Assembly (NCBI GenBank): GCA_011682665.1
Contig: JAACEG010000057.1
Coordinates: 1 to 6,058 of the forward strand
Reading direction: 5' to 3'
DNA from: Lysobacteraceae bacterium
Lineage (GTDB): Bacteria; Patescibacteriota; Patescibacteriia; JAACEG01
Length of the DNA stretch: 6,058 nt
This document shows positions 1 through 5,610 of this stretch, piece by piece. The notes below the pieces were generated by a model that was not told where the DNA came from, searched no databases, and saw only the letters and a list, made by a program, of their open reading frames with translations. A program made the position numbers and the translations under genes. The first letter of the stretch is position 1. Every line of letters starts with the position of its first letter.

Positions 1-4
1 AAAA

Positions 5-22
5 AAAATTAATATTAATTTT
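5..22. promoter_or_regulatory. Candidate operator palindrome upstream of the antitoxin gene
   Basis: Positions 5-22 form a perfect 18-bp palindrome made only of A and T. It ends six bases before the antitoxin ATG and overlaps a -10-like TAATAT at 10-15. Ribbon-helix-helix antitoxins commonly repress their own operon by binding palindromes over the promoter, so placement and symmetry fit an autoregulatory operator. In DNA this AT-rich, palindromes arise by chance more easily, so the call is tentative. The -35 region lies outside the window. Confidence 0.4.
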
Positions 23-28
23 AAAATT

Positions 29-295
29 ATGATTACTTATAACATCTCCTTGAATAAAGAATTAGCGCAAATTGTTGATAAACAAATTAAATCAGGAAAA
101 TTTGCCAATCGCAGTGAATTTTTTCGCCAGCTCTTGCGATCTGTGTTTTTATCAGTGGAAAAAAATGATATTGCCGACGATTTTATTTACAGAGAGCCAT
201 ATTATAGCGAATTGAAGCAAAGAGTAAAAAATTTAGAAACAGGAAAAGAAAAATTTATTAACGCGAAGAAATTTGACAAAGAATTTAATTTTTAA
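29..295 (+). CDS. Ribbon-helix-helix antitoxin of a type II toxin-antitoxin module
   Basis: This 88-residue protein has the layout of a ParD/CopG-like antitoxin. Residues 2-8 (ITYNISL) would form the DNA-binding beta strand. Two helices follow, joined by a turn around GKFANRSEF (residues 23-31), where a small-residue/Asn-Arg-Ser-Glu signature is typical of the fold. Residues 45-88 are charged and probably form the extended tail that wraps and neutralises the toxin. The stop is two bases before the toxin ATG, the usual co-transcribed antitoxin-first order. Expected role: neutralise the downstream RelE-like toxin by direct binding and repress the operon, possibly through the palindrome at 5-22. 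There is no Shine-Dalgarno motif before the ATG. I chose this start because the strand-helix fold begins at once after Met. The exact subfamily cannot be fixed by eye. Confidence 0.85.
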   Translation: MITYNISLNKELAQIVDKQIKSGKFANRSEFFRQLLRSVFLSVEKNDIADDFIYREPYYSELKQRVKNLETGKEKFINAKKFDKEFNF

Positions 296-297
296 AT

Positions 298-585
298 ATG
301 TATGATTTTGTTGTTATAAATTCGTGCAGAAAAGATTTTAAAAAATTAAATCGCGAGACTCAAAAATTCATTCGGCATTTTTGTTTCTCTAAAATTTTAC
401 AAAATCCTTATATTGGAAAAAAGTTAAAAGGAAAAGAATTTCAAAAAATTTTAAAATTTGGAATTGCATTTAAAACTACTGATTATCGCATTGTTTATAA
501 AATTGAAAAGGAAAAATTGATTATTATTTTTATAATGGTTGCTTCGCGAGAAAATTTTTACAAAAAATTAAAAAAACGGATATAA
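298..585 (+). CDS. RelE/ParE-family toxin
   Basis: This 95-residue protein matches the RelE/ParE superfamily in length and pattern. An N-terminal strand and two helices are rich in Lys/Arg (RKDFKKLNRETQKFIR, 11-26). A PYIGKKLKG segment (37-45) is the usual 'nP..gkpLkG' turn. The core strand TDYRIVYKI (61-69) follows, then a final strand ending ASRENFYKKLKKR (82-94). In RelE-type mRNA interferases, basic and tyrosine residues in these positions form the active site; here R64, R84 and Y88 are the best candidates. Members either cleave mRNA on the ribosome (RelE, YafQ) or inhibit gyrase (ParE). The basic C-terminus and Arg-Tyr ending lean toward the ribonuclease type, but this is inference. The gene follows the antitoxin after two bases and runs into the terminator at 606-637. 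It appears intact. Confidence 0.85.
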   Translation: MYDFVVINSCRKDFKKLNRETQKFIRHFCFSKILQNPYIGKKLKGKEFQKILKFGIAFKTTDYRIVYKIEKEKLIIIFIMVASRENFYKKLKKRI

Positions 586-605
586 ATCAAATAAAAAAAT
601 ACGAT

Positions 606-637
606 AAAAAAACAAGATTTTAATATCTTGTTTTTTT
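606..637. terminator. Bidirectional intrinsic terminator
   Basis: A perfect 13-bp inverted repeat pairs 606-618 with 625-637 around a 6-base loop. The stem core is ACAAGAT/ATCTTGT, extended by a run of A on the left and T on the right. On the + strand it ends in a T tract 20 bases after the toxin stop. Read on the minus strand it also ends in a T tract, after the U32 remnant. It can therefore terminate both converging units. The stem has only two G-C pairs, as expected in so AT-rich a genome. Confidence 0.8.
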
Positions 638-707
638 ATTAAAATAAACAATATTTTATAATCAAGAAAATATATTTTTGAAAATATTTTTTATAAAAAT
701 AAATATA

Positions 708-821
708 TTAACTGAAAGCAGTTTGATAAATTGCGTCTGCGCCAAATTTCAAAGCATGTTTTGCTTTTTCAAAACTGCCGGCCGGCGCGATTAATTCTAA
801 TTTTCTAAATATTTTTTTCAT
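708..821 (-). pseudogene. Remnant of a peptidase U32 gene (N-terminal 37 codons only)
   Basis: Reading down from the ATG at 821 gives 37 codons ending at a TAA at 708-710. The peptide includes LELIAPAGSFEKAKHALKFG followed by ADAIY. This is the recognisable N-terminus of U32 peptidases (YegQ/UbiU/RlhA relatives), whose members begin with a conserved LLAPAGs.e.l..A...GADAVY block. Family members run to several hundred residues, so nearly all of the protein, including any iron-sulfur cysteines, is missing. After ADAIY the sequence loses similarity (QTAFS) and stops, so the break lies near position 725. The ATG is only nine bases after the Nmad3-like stop, so it was probably the third gene of the elp3 series. 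The missing part seems to have been replaced by the terminator and toxin-antitoxin segment. It is probably not a functional protein. Confidence 0.75.
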
Positions 822-830
822 AATAAAAAA

Positions 831-1655
831 TTATAAAGGGATACAATCATTTATTAAATTTATTGCCCATTCTTTTATTCTTTTATTTTTTTCAATTACA
901 AATTCTTGCCCTCTGCCAGCAGATTGGAAATATTCCTCTCCAGTTTTTTTTGATATTTTCCAAGAATTCTTTGAATGATATGTAATATTTACTGATTTAA
1001 ATATTTTTGGTAATTCCCATCGAGATCTTAAATAACCATTTTTAGTTAAAACAAGGTTTTTATTATAATCAAATATCCCTGCTCCTAATAATTTTTTATT
1101 AAAAGATAATCTTTCTTTTGCAACATATATTGTATTTCGCTCATTGTTTATATATTTTTCGTTTATGTGATCATGATATTTCATCCATTCATTCTCTTTA
1201 TTCCATTGTATATCTTTAACTTTTAAGATTTTATCAATTTGAAAATATCCAAAAATGACATGCATATCTGGACCAGTAAAAATTATTTTATTTTTAGTCC
1301 TTTCTGTTTTTCTAAACCAGCCAAAAAATAAAAAAATATCATTTTTTTTAATATCTTGATTTTCATTTTGCAGGTGGCTTTGCGCGTTTCCAGTTTGACC
1401 AAATAAAGCTTTCCAATTTTTTGGCCTATTTTTTAATATTGCTTTGTTTATATCTGGATCAAGATGACATTTTCTTTTTAAATCAAAATTATTATATAAT
1501 TGTTTGATCAAATTTGAATCAATTTGCAATTCATTATAACTATAATTTCCATTTTCTTCTGGAATAGGCATTGATATTATTTTTTTGTTAATTATTGGGC
1601 TTGGATGTCCGCCCATATCAGAATCAAAACCTTTACGGCTTAAAATAATTTTCAT
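831..1655 (-). CDS. Nmad3-like protein (nucleotide modification associated domain 3)
   Basis: This 274-residue soluble protein begins MKIILSRKGFDSDMGGHPSP (1-20) and continues with ISMPIPEE (27-34). I recognise this opening as that of the Nmad3 family. Other segments fitting one conserved domain are GQTGNAQSHLQ (86-96), DIFLFFGWFRKTE (106-118), HVIFGYFQI (132-140), a His-rich YHDHI (160-164), a GAGIF...LVLT...SRWELP stretch (191-216) and SAGRGQEFVI (245-254). Nmad3 was defined computationally from proteins linked to phage and bacterial DNA base-modification gene sets; I know of no firmly established activity. No membrane segment or signal peptide is seen. It lies 66 bases after the full-length elp3 reading frame on the same strand and nine bases before the U32 remnant, so co-transcription is likely. 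No Shine-Dalgarno motif precedes it. The family call is from memory of its sequence pattern and the function is open; a role on RNA rather than DNA cannot be excluded given its neighbours. Confidence 0.65.
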   Translation of the reverse strand: MKIILSRKGFDSDMGGHPSPIINKKIISMPIPEENGNYSYNELQIDSNLIKQLYNNFDLKRKCHLDPDINKAILKNRPKNWKALFGQTGNAQSHLQNENQDIKKNDIFLFFGWFRKTERTKNKIIFTGPDMHVIFGYFQIDKILKVKDIQWNKENEWMKYHDHINEKYINNERNTIYVAKERLSFNKKLLGAGIFDYNKNLVLTKNGYLRSRWELPKIFKSVNITYHSKNSWKISKKTGEEYFQSAGRGQEFVIEKNKRIKEWAINLINDCIPL

Positions 1656-1680
1656 AATTGTTTTTGATTAAGTGTAATAA

Positions 1681-1696
1681 TAATGATTTATCATTA
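1681..1696. repeat. Short inverted repeat between elp3 and the Nmad3-like gene
   Basis: TAATGAT and ATCATTA (7 bp each) face each other around a 2-base centre, 26 bases before the Nmad3-like start. A second weak pair (1701-1706 with 1735-1740) lies beside it. Neither arrangement is followed by a convincing T run on the minus strand, so I do not call a terminator. It could be an operator or a processing site, or simple AT-rich chance. Confidence 0.3.
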
Positions 1697-1721
1697 AAAA
1701 TGTAAAAAACAAATCATTTTT

Positions 1722-1826
1722 TTATGATAAAAAATTTACAATTTTTTTAACCATATAAGTCCCCTCTAATTTGTATCCTAATTTTTTATAATATTCTCTT
1801 ACGCCTATTCCTGAAATTACAGCGAT
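1722..1826 (-). other. elp3: Out-of-frame C-terminal end of Elp3 (-1 frame)
   Basis: Reading in the -1 frame from the A at 1826 gives 34 further codons, from [20 protein letters not shown] (20 residues) to ...[11 protein letters not shown] and a TAA at 1722-1724. This is clearly the conserved end of Elp3, whose GNAT domain normally closes with a G-G.R.YYRKLGY.LEGPYMVK block. The in-frame stop at 1817-1819 cuts it off. The join falls at 1832-1826, seven A in a row on the coding strand, arranged A-AAA-AAA in frame. Joined, the protein would be 555 residues, a normal Elp3 length. The preserved conservation shows that the segment is still under selection, was lost very recently, or was separated only by a base-calling or assembly error. 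Confidence 0.85.
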
Positions 1827-3388
1827 TTTTTTAATTCTTGGGCAATCTTTTCTGCTTTTAGCATTAAACGTTTCCCTAATCCTTTATGCTGAACAGCTGA
1901 TTTGTCTTTGTTATTTTTGATTGAAACTATTTTTCCATAAGTATGAAGCTCGCGAACTATTACGGAATTTTTTAATTCAGGAAAATTATTATAAAAGTTT
2001 TTTTGTAAATCATGGGATTGCTTTGTCGCAAGCTCCTCGTAATGACGGAAGGCTGGCAATCTAAGCCTTAAAAAAGCAAATAAAATTTTTCTATCCTTTG
2101 ATTCAAAACTTAAAAAATATTCTGTTCCGTCTCCTGCTTGATATTTTTCAATAAATAGTTTTAAATTATTTTGTTCTATTTTTCTGTTCCGCGCTTCTCT
2201 ACAACGGATACATTTGCAAGCAACTCCTTCCTCTGACAATTTTTTTTGTAAAACTTGTCGTAAATTAGAGATTTTGTTTCCAGCCTCTATAGAAGTGGTT
2301 GGAATATCGCGAATTAATCTAATAATTCTAACATAATAAGGAACAATTTTTTTCATTCTTATCAATAAATTTTCTAATTGTTTTTTTGTATAAGGTTTAT
2401 ACTTTTTATGTTTCCACCAATTATATAATTGCGAATTTTTAACAACAACACAAGGATAAATTTTTATTTGATCAGGTTGAAAATTTTTGTTTGAGAAAAT
2501 TTTTTTAAACATTGCTAAATCTTTCGCAGGAGTTGCTCCTGGCAAACTTGGCATTAAATGATAGCAAATCTTGAAACCAGCTTGCCTGAGCAAAAAGGTC
2601 GCTTTAATAATACTTTCCACATTATGTCCCCTTTTATTTAATTTCAAAATTTTATTATCAATAATTTGAACGCCAATTTCAACTCTTGTGCATCCCAAAC
2701 TTCTGAAATTGACTATTTCTTTTTCATTTATATAATCAGGTCTTGTTTCTAAAGTCAAACCAACTATTCTATATTTTGTCTTTTCATTTTTTTTCTGTTC
2801 TAAAAACAATTGTTCTTTTAATTTACTAATTTTTTTAGGCAAAGGCTGATCCGCCTCTGGCGGAGATTTTTGATTTTGGAAATTATTTGCCGCGCGAAAA
2901 CATTCTTTAATAAACCAATACTGATATTTTTTACTAAAAAACGACCAAGTGCCTCCCATCACAATTAATTCAATCTTCTCAACATTATGACCATTAGTTT
3001 CTAAAGTTTTAATACGAACAGACACTTGTTTGTATGGATTAAAATTACAAATTACGGCGCGCATTACAGCTGGTTCATTGGAAAGATAACTTTTAGGAAT
3101 GTTTTTTTCTGTTGGACAATAAACGCACTTCCCAGGACAGGAATAAGGCTTTGTTAAAACAGCGATTGGCGCCACACCGGAAAGCGTTCTGATTTTTCTC
3201 TTTTTTAATATCTCTTTTATTTTATTATTTTGCTTATTATTTAATTTATTGTATAATTTTAATAATTCAGCATTTGAAACCTGCTTTAATTTTTTTTGAT
3301 AAAAAAATTCTCTTTTCAATCGTAAAAATTCTTCATTATTTTGAGGGTTTGCTTTGATTATTTTTTTTACTATTTTTTTTACTGTCAT
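1817..3388 (-). CDS. elp3: Elp3: tRNA uridine(34) 5-carboxymethyl radical SAM/acetyltransferase
   Basis: Elp3 uses SAM, a [4Fe-4S] cluster and acetyl-CoA to add a carboxymethyl group to C5 of wobble uridine in tRNA. The 523-residue in-frame product shows a basic N-terminal region (1-70) and then a [16 protein letters not shown] radical SAM motif with cluster cysteines C84, C88 and C91. Further Elp3 blocks are VMGGTW (143-148), [10 protein letters not shown] (210-219), [11 protein letters not shown] (231-241), RGHNVESI (253-260), KIYPCVV (309-315) and RDIPTT (360-365). A C-x-C-x2-C set (C391, C393, C396) is a probable metal site between domains. The GNAT part follows, with RELHTYG (479-485) and the acetyl-CoA loop [10 protein letters not shown] (500-509). 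The frame ends early and the last GNAT strands continue in the -1 frame to 1722. Two apparent repeat-derived insertions lie at about residues 175-180 and 446-464. The gene is divergent from a Trm9-like methyltransferase and upstream of the Nmad3-like gene. The identity is secure; whether the product is functional depends on the frameshift. Confidence 0.95.
   Translation of the reverse strand: MTVKKIVKKIIKANPQNNEEFLRLKREFFYQKKLKQVSNAELLKLYNKLNNKQNNKIKEILKKRKIRTLSGVAPIAVLTKPYSCPGKCVYCPTEKNIPKSYLSNEPAVMRAVICNFNPYKQVSVRIKTLETNGHNVEKIELIVMGGTWSFFSKKYQYWFIKECFRAANNFQNQKSPPEADQPLPKKISKLKEQLFLEQKKNEKTKYRIVGLTLETRPDYINEKEIVNFRSLGCTRVEIGVQIIDNKILKLNKRGHNVESIIKATFLLRQAGFKICYHLMPSLPGATPAKDLAMFKKIFSNKNFQPDQIKIYPCVVVKNSQLYNWWKHKKYKPYTKKQLENLLIRMKKIVPYYVRIIRLIRDIPTTSIEAGNKISNLRQVLQKKLSEEGVACKCIRCREARNRKIEQNNLKLFIEKYQAGDGTEYFLSFESKDRKILFAFLRLRLPAFRHYEELATKQSHDLQKNFYNNFPELKNSVIVRELHTYGKIVSIKNNKDKSAVQHKGLGKRLMLKAEKIAQELKKSL
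2016..2047. repeat. Dispersed palindromic-family repeat inside elp3
   Basis: The + strand reads GATTGCTTTGTCGCAAGCTC then CTCGTAATGACG. This matches the layout of the repeat family found intergenically at 4239-4351 (GATTGCTTCGTCG ... CTCGCAAAGAC). In elp3 it codes for residues 448-458 ([11 protein letters not shown]) and sits between the GNAT strands LRLRL and VIVRELH, a loop position where insertion can be tolerated. It keeps the reading frame. Confidence 0.7.
2850..2864. repeat. GC-rich hairpin repeat inside elp3
   Basis: TCCGCC and GGCGGA form a perfect 6-bp inverted repeat around TCT. It is strikingly GC-rich against its AT-rich surroundings. It encodes SPPEAD (residues 175-180) in the middle of a low-conservation Lys/Gln-rich linker between VMGGTW and GLTLETRP. 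I interpret it as a second repeat unit inserted in frame; the same string recurring elsewhere in the genome would confirm this. Confidence 0.5.
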
Positions 3389-3431
3389 ATATAAATGATT
3401 ATATTATAACTTTTTCAAACATACAAATTTA
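3389..3431. promoter_or_regulatory. Divergent promoter region of elp3 and the Trm9-like gene
   Basis: Only 43 bases separate the two divergent starts, so both promoters must overlap here or lie in the coding sequences. On the minus strand a perfect TATAAT occurs at 3408-3403, about 15 bases before the elp3 ATG, which would leave a very short or absent leader. I see no good -35 partner. On the + strand TATAAC at 3405-3410 is preceded at a 17-base spacing by CTGTCA (3382-3387, four of six matches to TTGACA). The two -10 elements overlap, so expression of the pair may be coupled or mutually exclusive. Hexamers like these are common in AT-rich DNA. Confidence 0.4.
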
Positions 3432-4229
3432 ATGGATAAACAAACCGTTGAAAAAATTATTGCATTAAACAAAAATAGCTATGAAGAGATTGCTGAGCAT
3501 TTTTCTATTACCAGAAATTATATTTGGAAAGATTTAAAAAATTTAGTAGAATATATGTATAGCTATTATAAAATTATCCCTACCCCTTTTTCTAAAAGAG
3601 AGGCTATTAAGGTATTAGATGTTGGTTGTGGAAATGGGCGCTTGTTTGAAGAATTGGAAAATAAAAATATTAAATATTTCGGAATTGATTATTGTGAAAA
3701 ATTAATTGATATCGCGCGTAATCGTTATAAGAATTCTGCGTCAAGAGCTCAATTCGCAATATTTGATATTGATAATATGCCTTTTGGGAGGAATCGGTTT
3801 GACACTATTTTTGCCGTTGCTGTTATAAATCACATTCCAAGTAAGGAGTCGCAAAAAAAAGTTTTGACAAAGTTATATCAAATTTTGAAACCGGGTGGAA
3901 TTTTTTTAATGACGAATTGGAATCTTTGGAATTTCAATTCTAAAAAAAATGTGTTTAACTATAATTTTAAAAAATGGAAAATGTCAGATAAAAAATGGAA
4001 AGAAAAATATGGGATAGATAAAAAGGAATTCAAATTTAAAAATATAATAACTGAATGGAAAACAGGAGAAAAATCAAGCCCTCTTTATTATTACGTTTTT
4101 ACAAAACAAGAAATAGACAAATTGATGAAAGAAGTTGGTTTTAAAATTTTAAATTCTTATTATAGCAAGAATGGGGAAAAAACAGGACGTTTTCAGGGAA
4201 GTAATATTATAACAATAGCAAAAAAATAA
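3432..4229 (+). CDS. Trm9/ABH8-like class I SAM-dependent methyltransferase
   Basis: The 265-residue protein is a Rossmann-fold methyltransferase. Motif I is VLDVGCGNGR (61-70), and the acidic end of strand 2 is FGIDYCEKL (83-91). FDIDNMPF (111-118) precedes motif IV region FDTIFAVAVINHI (123-135), and ILKPGG (151-156) marks the later core. Outside the generic core it resembles Trm9 and the ABH8 methyltransferase domain: an N-terminal SYEEIAEHFSITR (16-28), the VINHIPS loop (131-137) and YYYVFTKQEIDKLM (219-232). These correspond to the YD.IA.HFS.TR and RYYHVF..GEL blocks of those enzymes. Trm9 methylates the carboxymethyl group on wobble uridine (cm5U to mcm5U), the step after Elp3, and elp3 is the divergent neighbour. 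No Trm112-like activator is seen in the window. The methyltransferase fold is certain; the substrate is inferred from motifs plus context. A different small-molecule or RNA substrate remains possible. Confidence 0.8.
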   Translation: MDKQTVEKIIALNKNSYEEIAEHFSITRNYIWKDLKNLVEYMYSYYKIIPTPFSKREAIKVLDVGCGNGRLFEELENKNIKYFGIDYCEKLIDIARNRYKNSASRAQFAIFDIDNMPFGRNRFDTIFAVAVINHIPSKESQKKVLTKLYQILKPGGIFLMTNWNLWNFNSKKNVFNYNFKKWKMSDKKWKEKYGIDKKEFKFKNIITEWKTGEKSSPLYYYVFTKQEIDKLMKEVGFKILNSYYSKNGEKTGRFQGSNIITIAKK

Positions 4230-4238
4230 AATTATTAT

Positions 4239-4351
4239 GTCATTGCGAGCGAAGCGAAGCAATCTCATGAATAAAAAATCGTCAATTTTTAAGATTGCTT
4301 CGTCGGTCGCCCCTCCAAAAGTCTTCGGAGGGGCTCCCTTCTCGCAAAGAC
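4239..4351. repeat. Compound dispersed palindromic repeat (MITE/REP-like)
   Basis: The ends GTCATTGCGAG (4239-4249) and CTCGCAAAGAC (4341-4351) are inverted repeats with 10 of 11 matches. Inside, CGAAGCAATCT (4255-4265) pairs perfectly with AGATTGCTTCG (4292-4302). A further GC-rich hairpin pairs GCCCCTCC (4309-4316) with GGAGGGGC (4327-4334). Together these make a nested foldback filling most of the gap between the methyltransferase and isomerase genes. It may end transcription of the methyltransferase gene. There is no coding capacity for a transposase, so it would be non-autonomous if mobile. Confidence 0.8.
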
Positions 4352-4386
4352 AAATATTATTAATATTATTCTTAATTACAAACTAA

Positions 4387-5448
4387 ATGAAATCAATCAA
4401 TTTAAAAACAATTAAAAAATTAGATAAAAAAAATCTTTATTATTCTATTCAAGAATTGAGTTTACAATGCTTTCAAGTAATTGATGAAATGAAAAAAATA
4501 AAAATTCCAATGAATTATAAAAAAATAGATAATATTATTGTTGGCGGGATGGGCGGATCAACTCTTGGAGCGCATATTATAAAATCTGTTTTTTCAGAAA
4601 AGTTGAAAGTTCCTATGGAAATTGTTAATAATTATAAATTGCCAGCCTATTTGAAGAGGAATAGCTTAAGCGTAATATCTAGTTATTCAGGAAATACGGA
4701 GGAAACAATTTCATGTTTTAACGAGGCAAGGAAACGAAAAGTAAAAATTTTTATTATTACTTCTGGAGGGAAATTAGCAGCTTTGGCTAAAAGGTATAAA
4801 ATTTCATCTTATATATTTAAGCCAAAATATAATAGTTGCAATGCTCCGCGAATGGCTTTGGGATATTCTATTTTTGCTCAATTATTATTACTTCATAAAA
4901 TTGGTTTAATCAAGATTACTAAAAATGAATTTAAAAAGAGTATTGAAACAATAGAATTTTTTAATAAAAAATTTGCTTTACAAAATAAAGTTGACAATCA
5001 AGCCTTAAAAATTGCAAGAGCGATGTTTGAAAAAATTCCTCTTATTATTGGATCCGAATTTTTAGTTGGAAATTGTCGCGCTTTTAGAAATCAAATAAAC
5101 GAAGGATCCAAAAATTTTTCAACATTTATGGAAATTCCAGAGATTGACCATCATCTTTTAGAAGGTTTAAAAAATCCGAAAACTAATAGTAAAAATTTGA
5201 TGTTTTTGTTTTTCAATTCTAATTTATATTATAAACGAAATCAACTTAGATATAAAATAACGCAAAAAATTATTAAGCAACATAAAATAAATTTTTTGGA
5301 ATATAAAATGGAATCAAAAACTAAATTATCGCAATCTTTAGAATTTTTGGTTTTAGGAAGCTATGCAAGTTTTTATTTGGCGATGTTGAATAACTTGGAT
5401 CCATCGCCAAATCCGTATGTTGATTATCTAAAGAAGCAGATGGGATAA
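4387..5448 (+). CDS. Bifunctional phosphoglucose/phosphomannose isomerase
   Basis: This cytosolic SIS-fold enzyme interconverts fructose 6-phosphate with glucose 6-phosphate or mannose 6-phosphate. It links glycolysis or the pentose pathway to cell-envelope sugar supply. The 353 residues carry the family marks: GGMGGS (53-58, phosphosugar loop), SSYSGNTEET (98-107, second phosphate-binding motif), ITSGGKL (124-130) and PRMALG (154-159). NEGSKN (238-243) supplies the likely catalytic Glu (E239) and PEIDHH (251-256) the likely catalytic His (H255). The closing DPSPNPYVDYLKK (338-350) is typical of the family C-terminus. Length is slightly above the roughly 300-350 usual for archaeal and CPR members. 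It is a single gene flanked on both sides by related palindromic repeats, with no operon partner in view. No Shine-Dalgarno motif precedes the ATG. How far it favours glucose or mannose cannot be judged by eye. Confidence 0.9.
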   Translation: MKSINLKTIKKLDKKNLYYSIQELSLQCFQVIDEMKKIKIPMNYKKIDNIIVGGMGGSTLGAHIIKSVFSEKLKVPMEIVNNYKLPAYLKRNSLSVISSYSGNTEETISCFNEARKRKVKIFIITSGGKLAALAKRYKISSYIFKPKYNSCNAPRMALGYSIFAQLLLLHKIGLIKITKNEFKKSIETIEFFNKKFALQNKVDNQALKIARAMFEKIPLIIGSEFLVGNCRAFRNQINEGSKNFSTFMEIPEIDHHLLEGLKNPKTNSKNLMFLFFNSNLYYKRNQLRYKITQKIIKQHKINFLEYKMESKTKLSQSLEFLVLGSYASFYLAMLNNLDPSPNPYVDYLKKQMG

Positions 5449-5477
5449 AAACTAAAAATTATAAATGAGGTACTGCG

Positions 5478-5563
5478 ATAATGTCATTATGAGAAGGGAG
5501 TAAAGCGACCGACCTGCCGGCAGGTAGGCTTCGCTTCGTTCGCAATAACGGAAATGACATTAT
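5478..5563. repeat. Second copy of the dispersed palindromic repeat, with a nested GC palindrome
   Basis: ATAATGTCATT (5478-5488) and AATGACATTAT (5553-5563) are perfect 11-bp terminal inverted repeats. Inside are GAGAAGGGAG and GCGACCGAC, which match the minus strand of the 4239-4351 copy, followed by GGCTTCGCTTCGTTCGCAAT on the other arm. A perfect 12-bp palindrome CCTGCCGGCAGG (5513-5524) lies near the middle and looks like a separate unit inserted in the first. It begins 29 bases after the isomerase stop and could act as its terminator. Confidence 0.75.
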
Positions 5564-5610
5564 TGGATAATTTCATAAATAAAAAATCGTTGGATATTTC
5601 CCAATAGTTT

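Noticed and set aside
298..585. Toxin as a ParE-type gyrase inhibitor
   Set aside because: Not excluded, but the basic C-terminus ending in an Arg/Tyr-containing strand is closer to RelE/YafQ ribonucleases. I kept the neutral RelE/ParE family name rather than assign ParE.
1701..1740. Intrinsic terminator after elp3 on the minus strand
   Set aside because: The stems (TGTAAA/TTTACA and ATCAT/ATGAT) are 5-6 A-T-dominated pairs without a following T run, so they are too weak to call in this base composition.
4230..4386. Small protein-coding frame in the gap between the methyltransferase and isomerase genes
   Set aside because: The nested inverted repeats explain the sequence. Any short frames there are by-products of the palindromes and show no protein-like pattern.
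4239..5563. CRISPR array from repeated short palindromes
   Set aside because: The units are not evenly spaced, differ in length and orientation, and have no uniform spacers; a gene lies between two of them.
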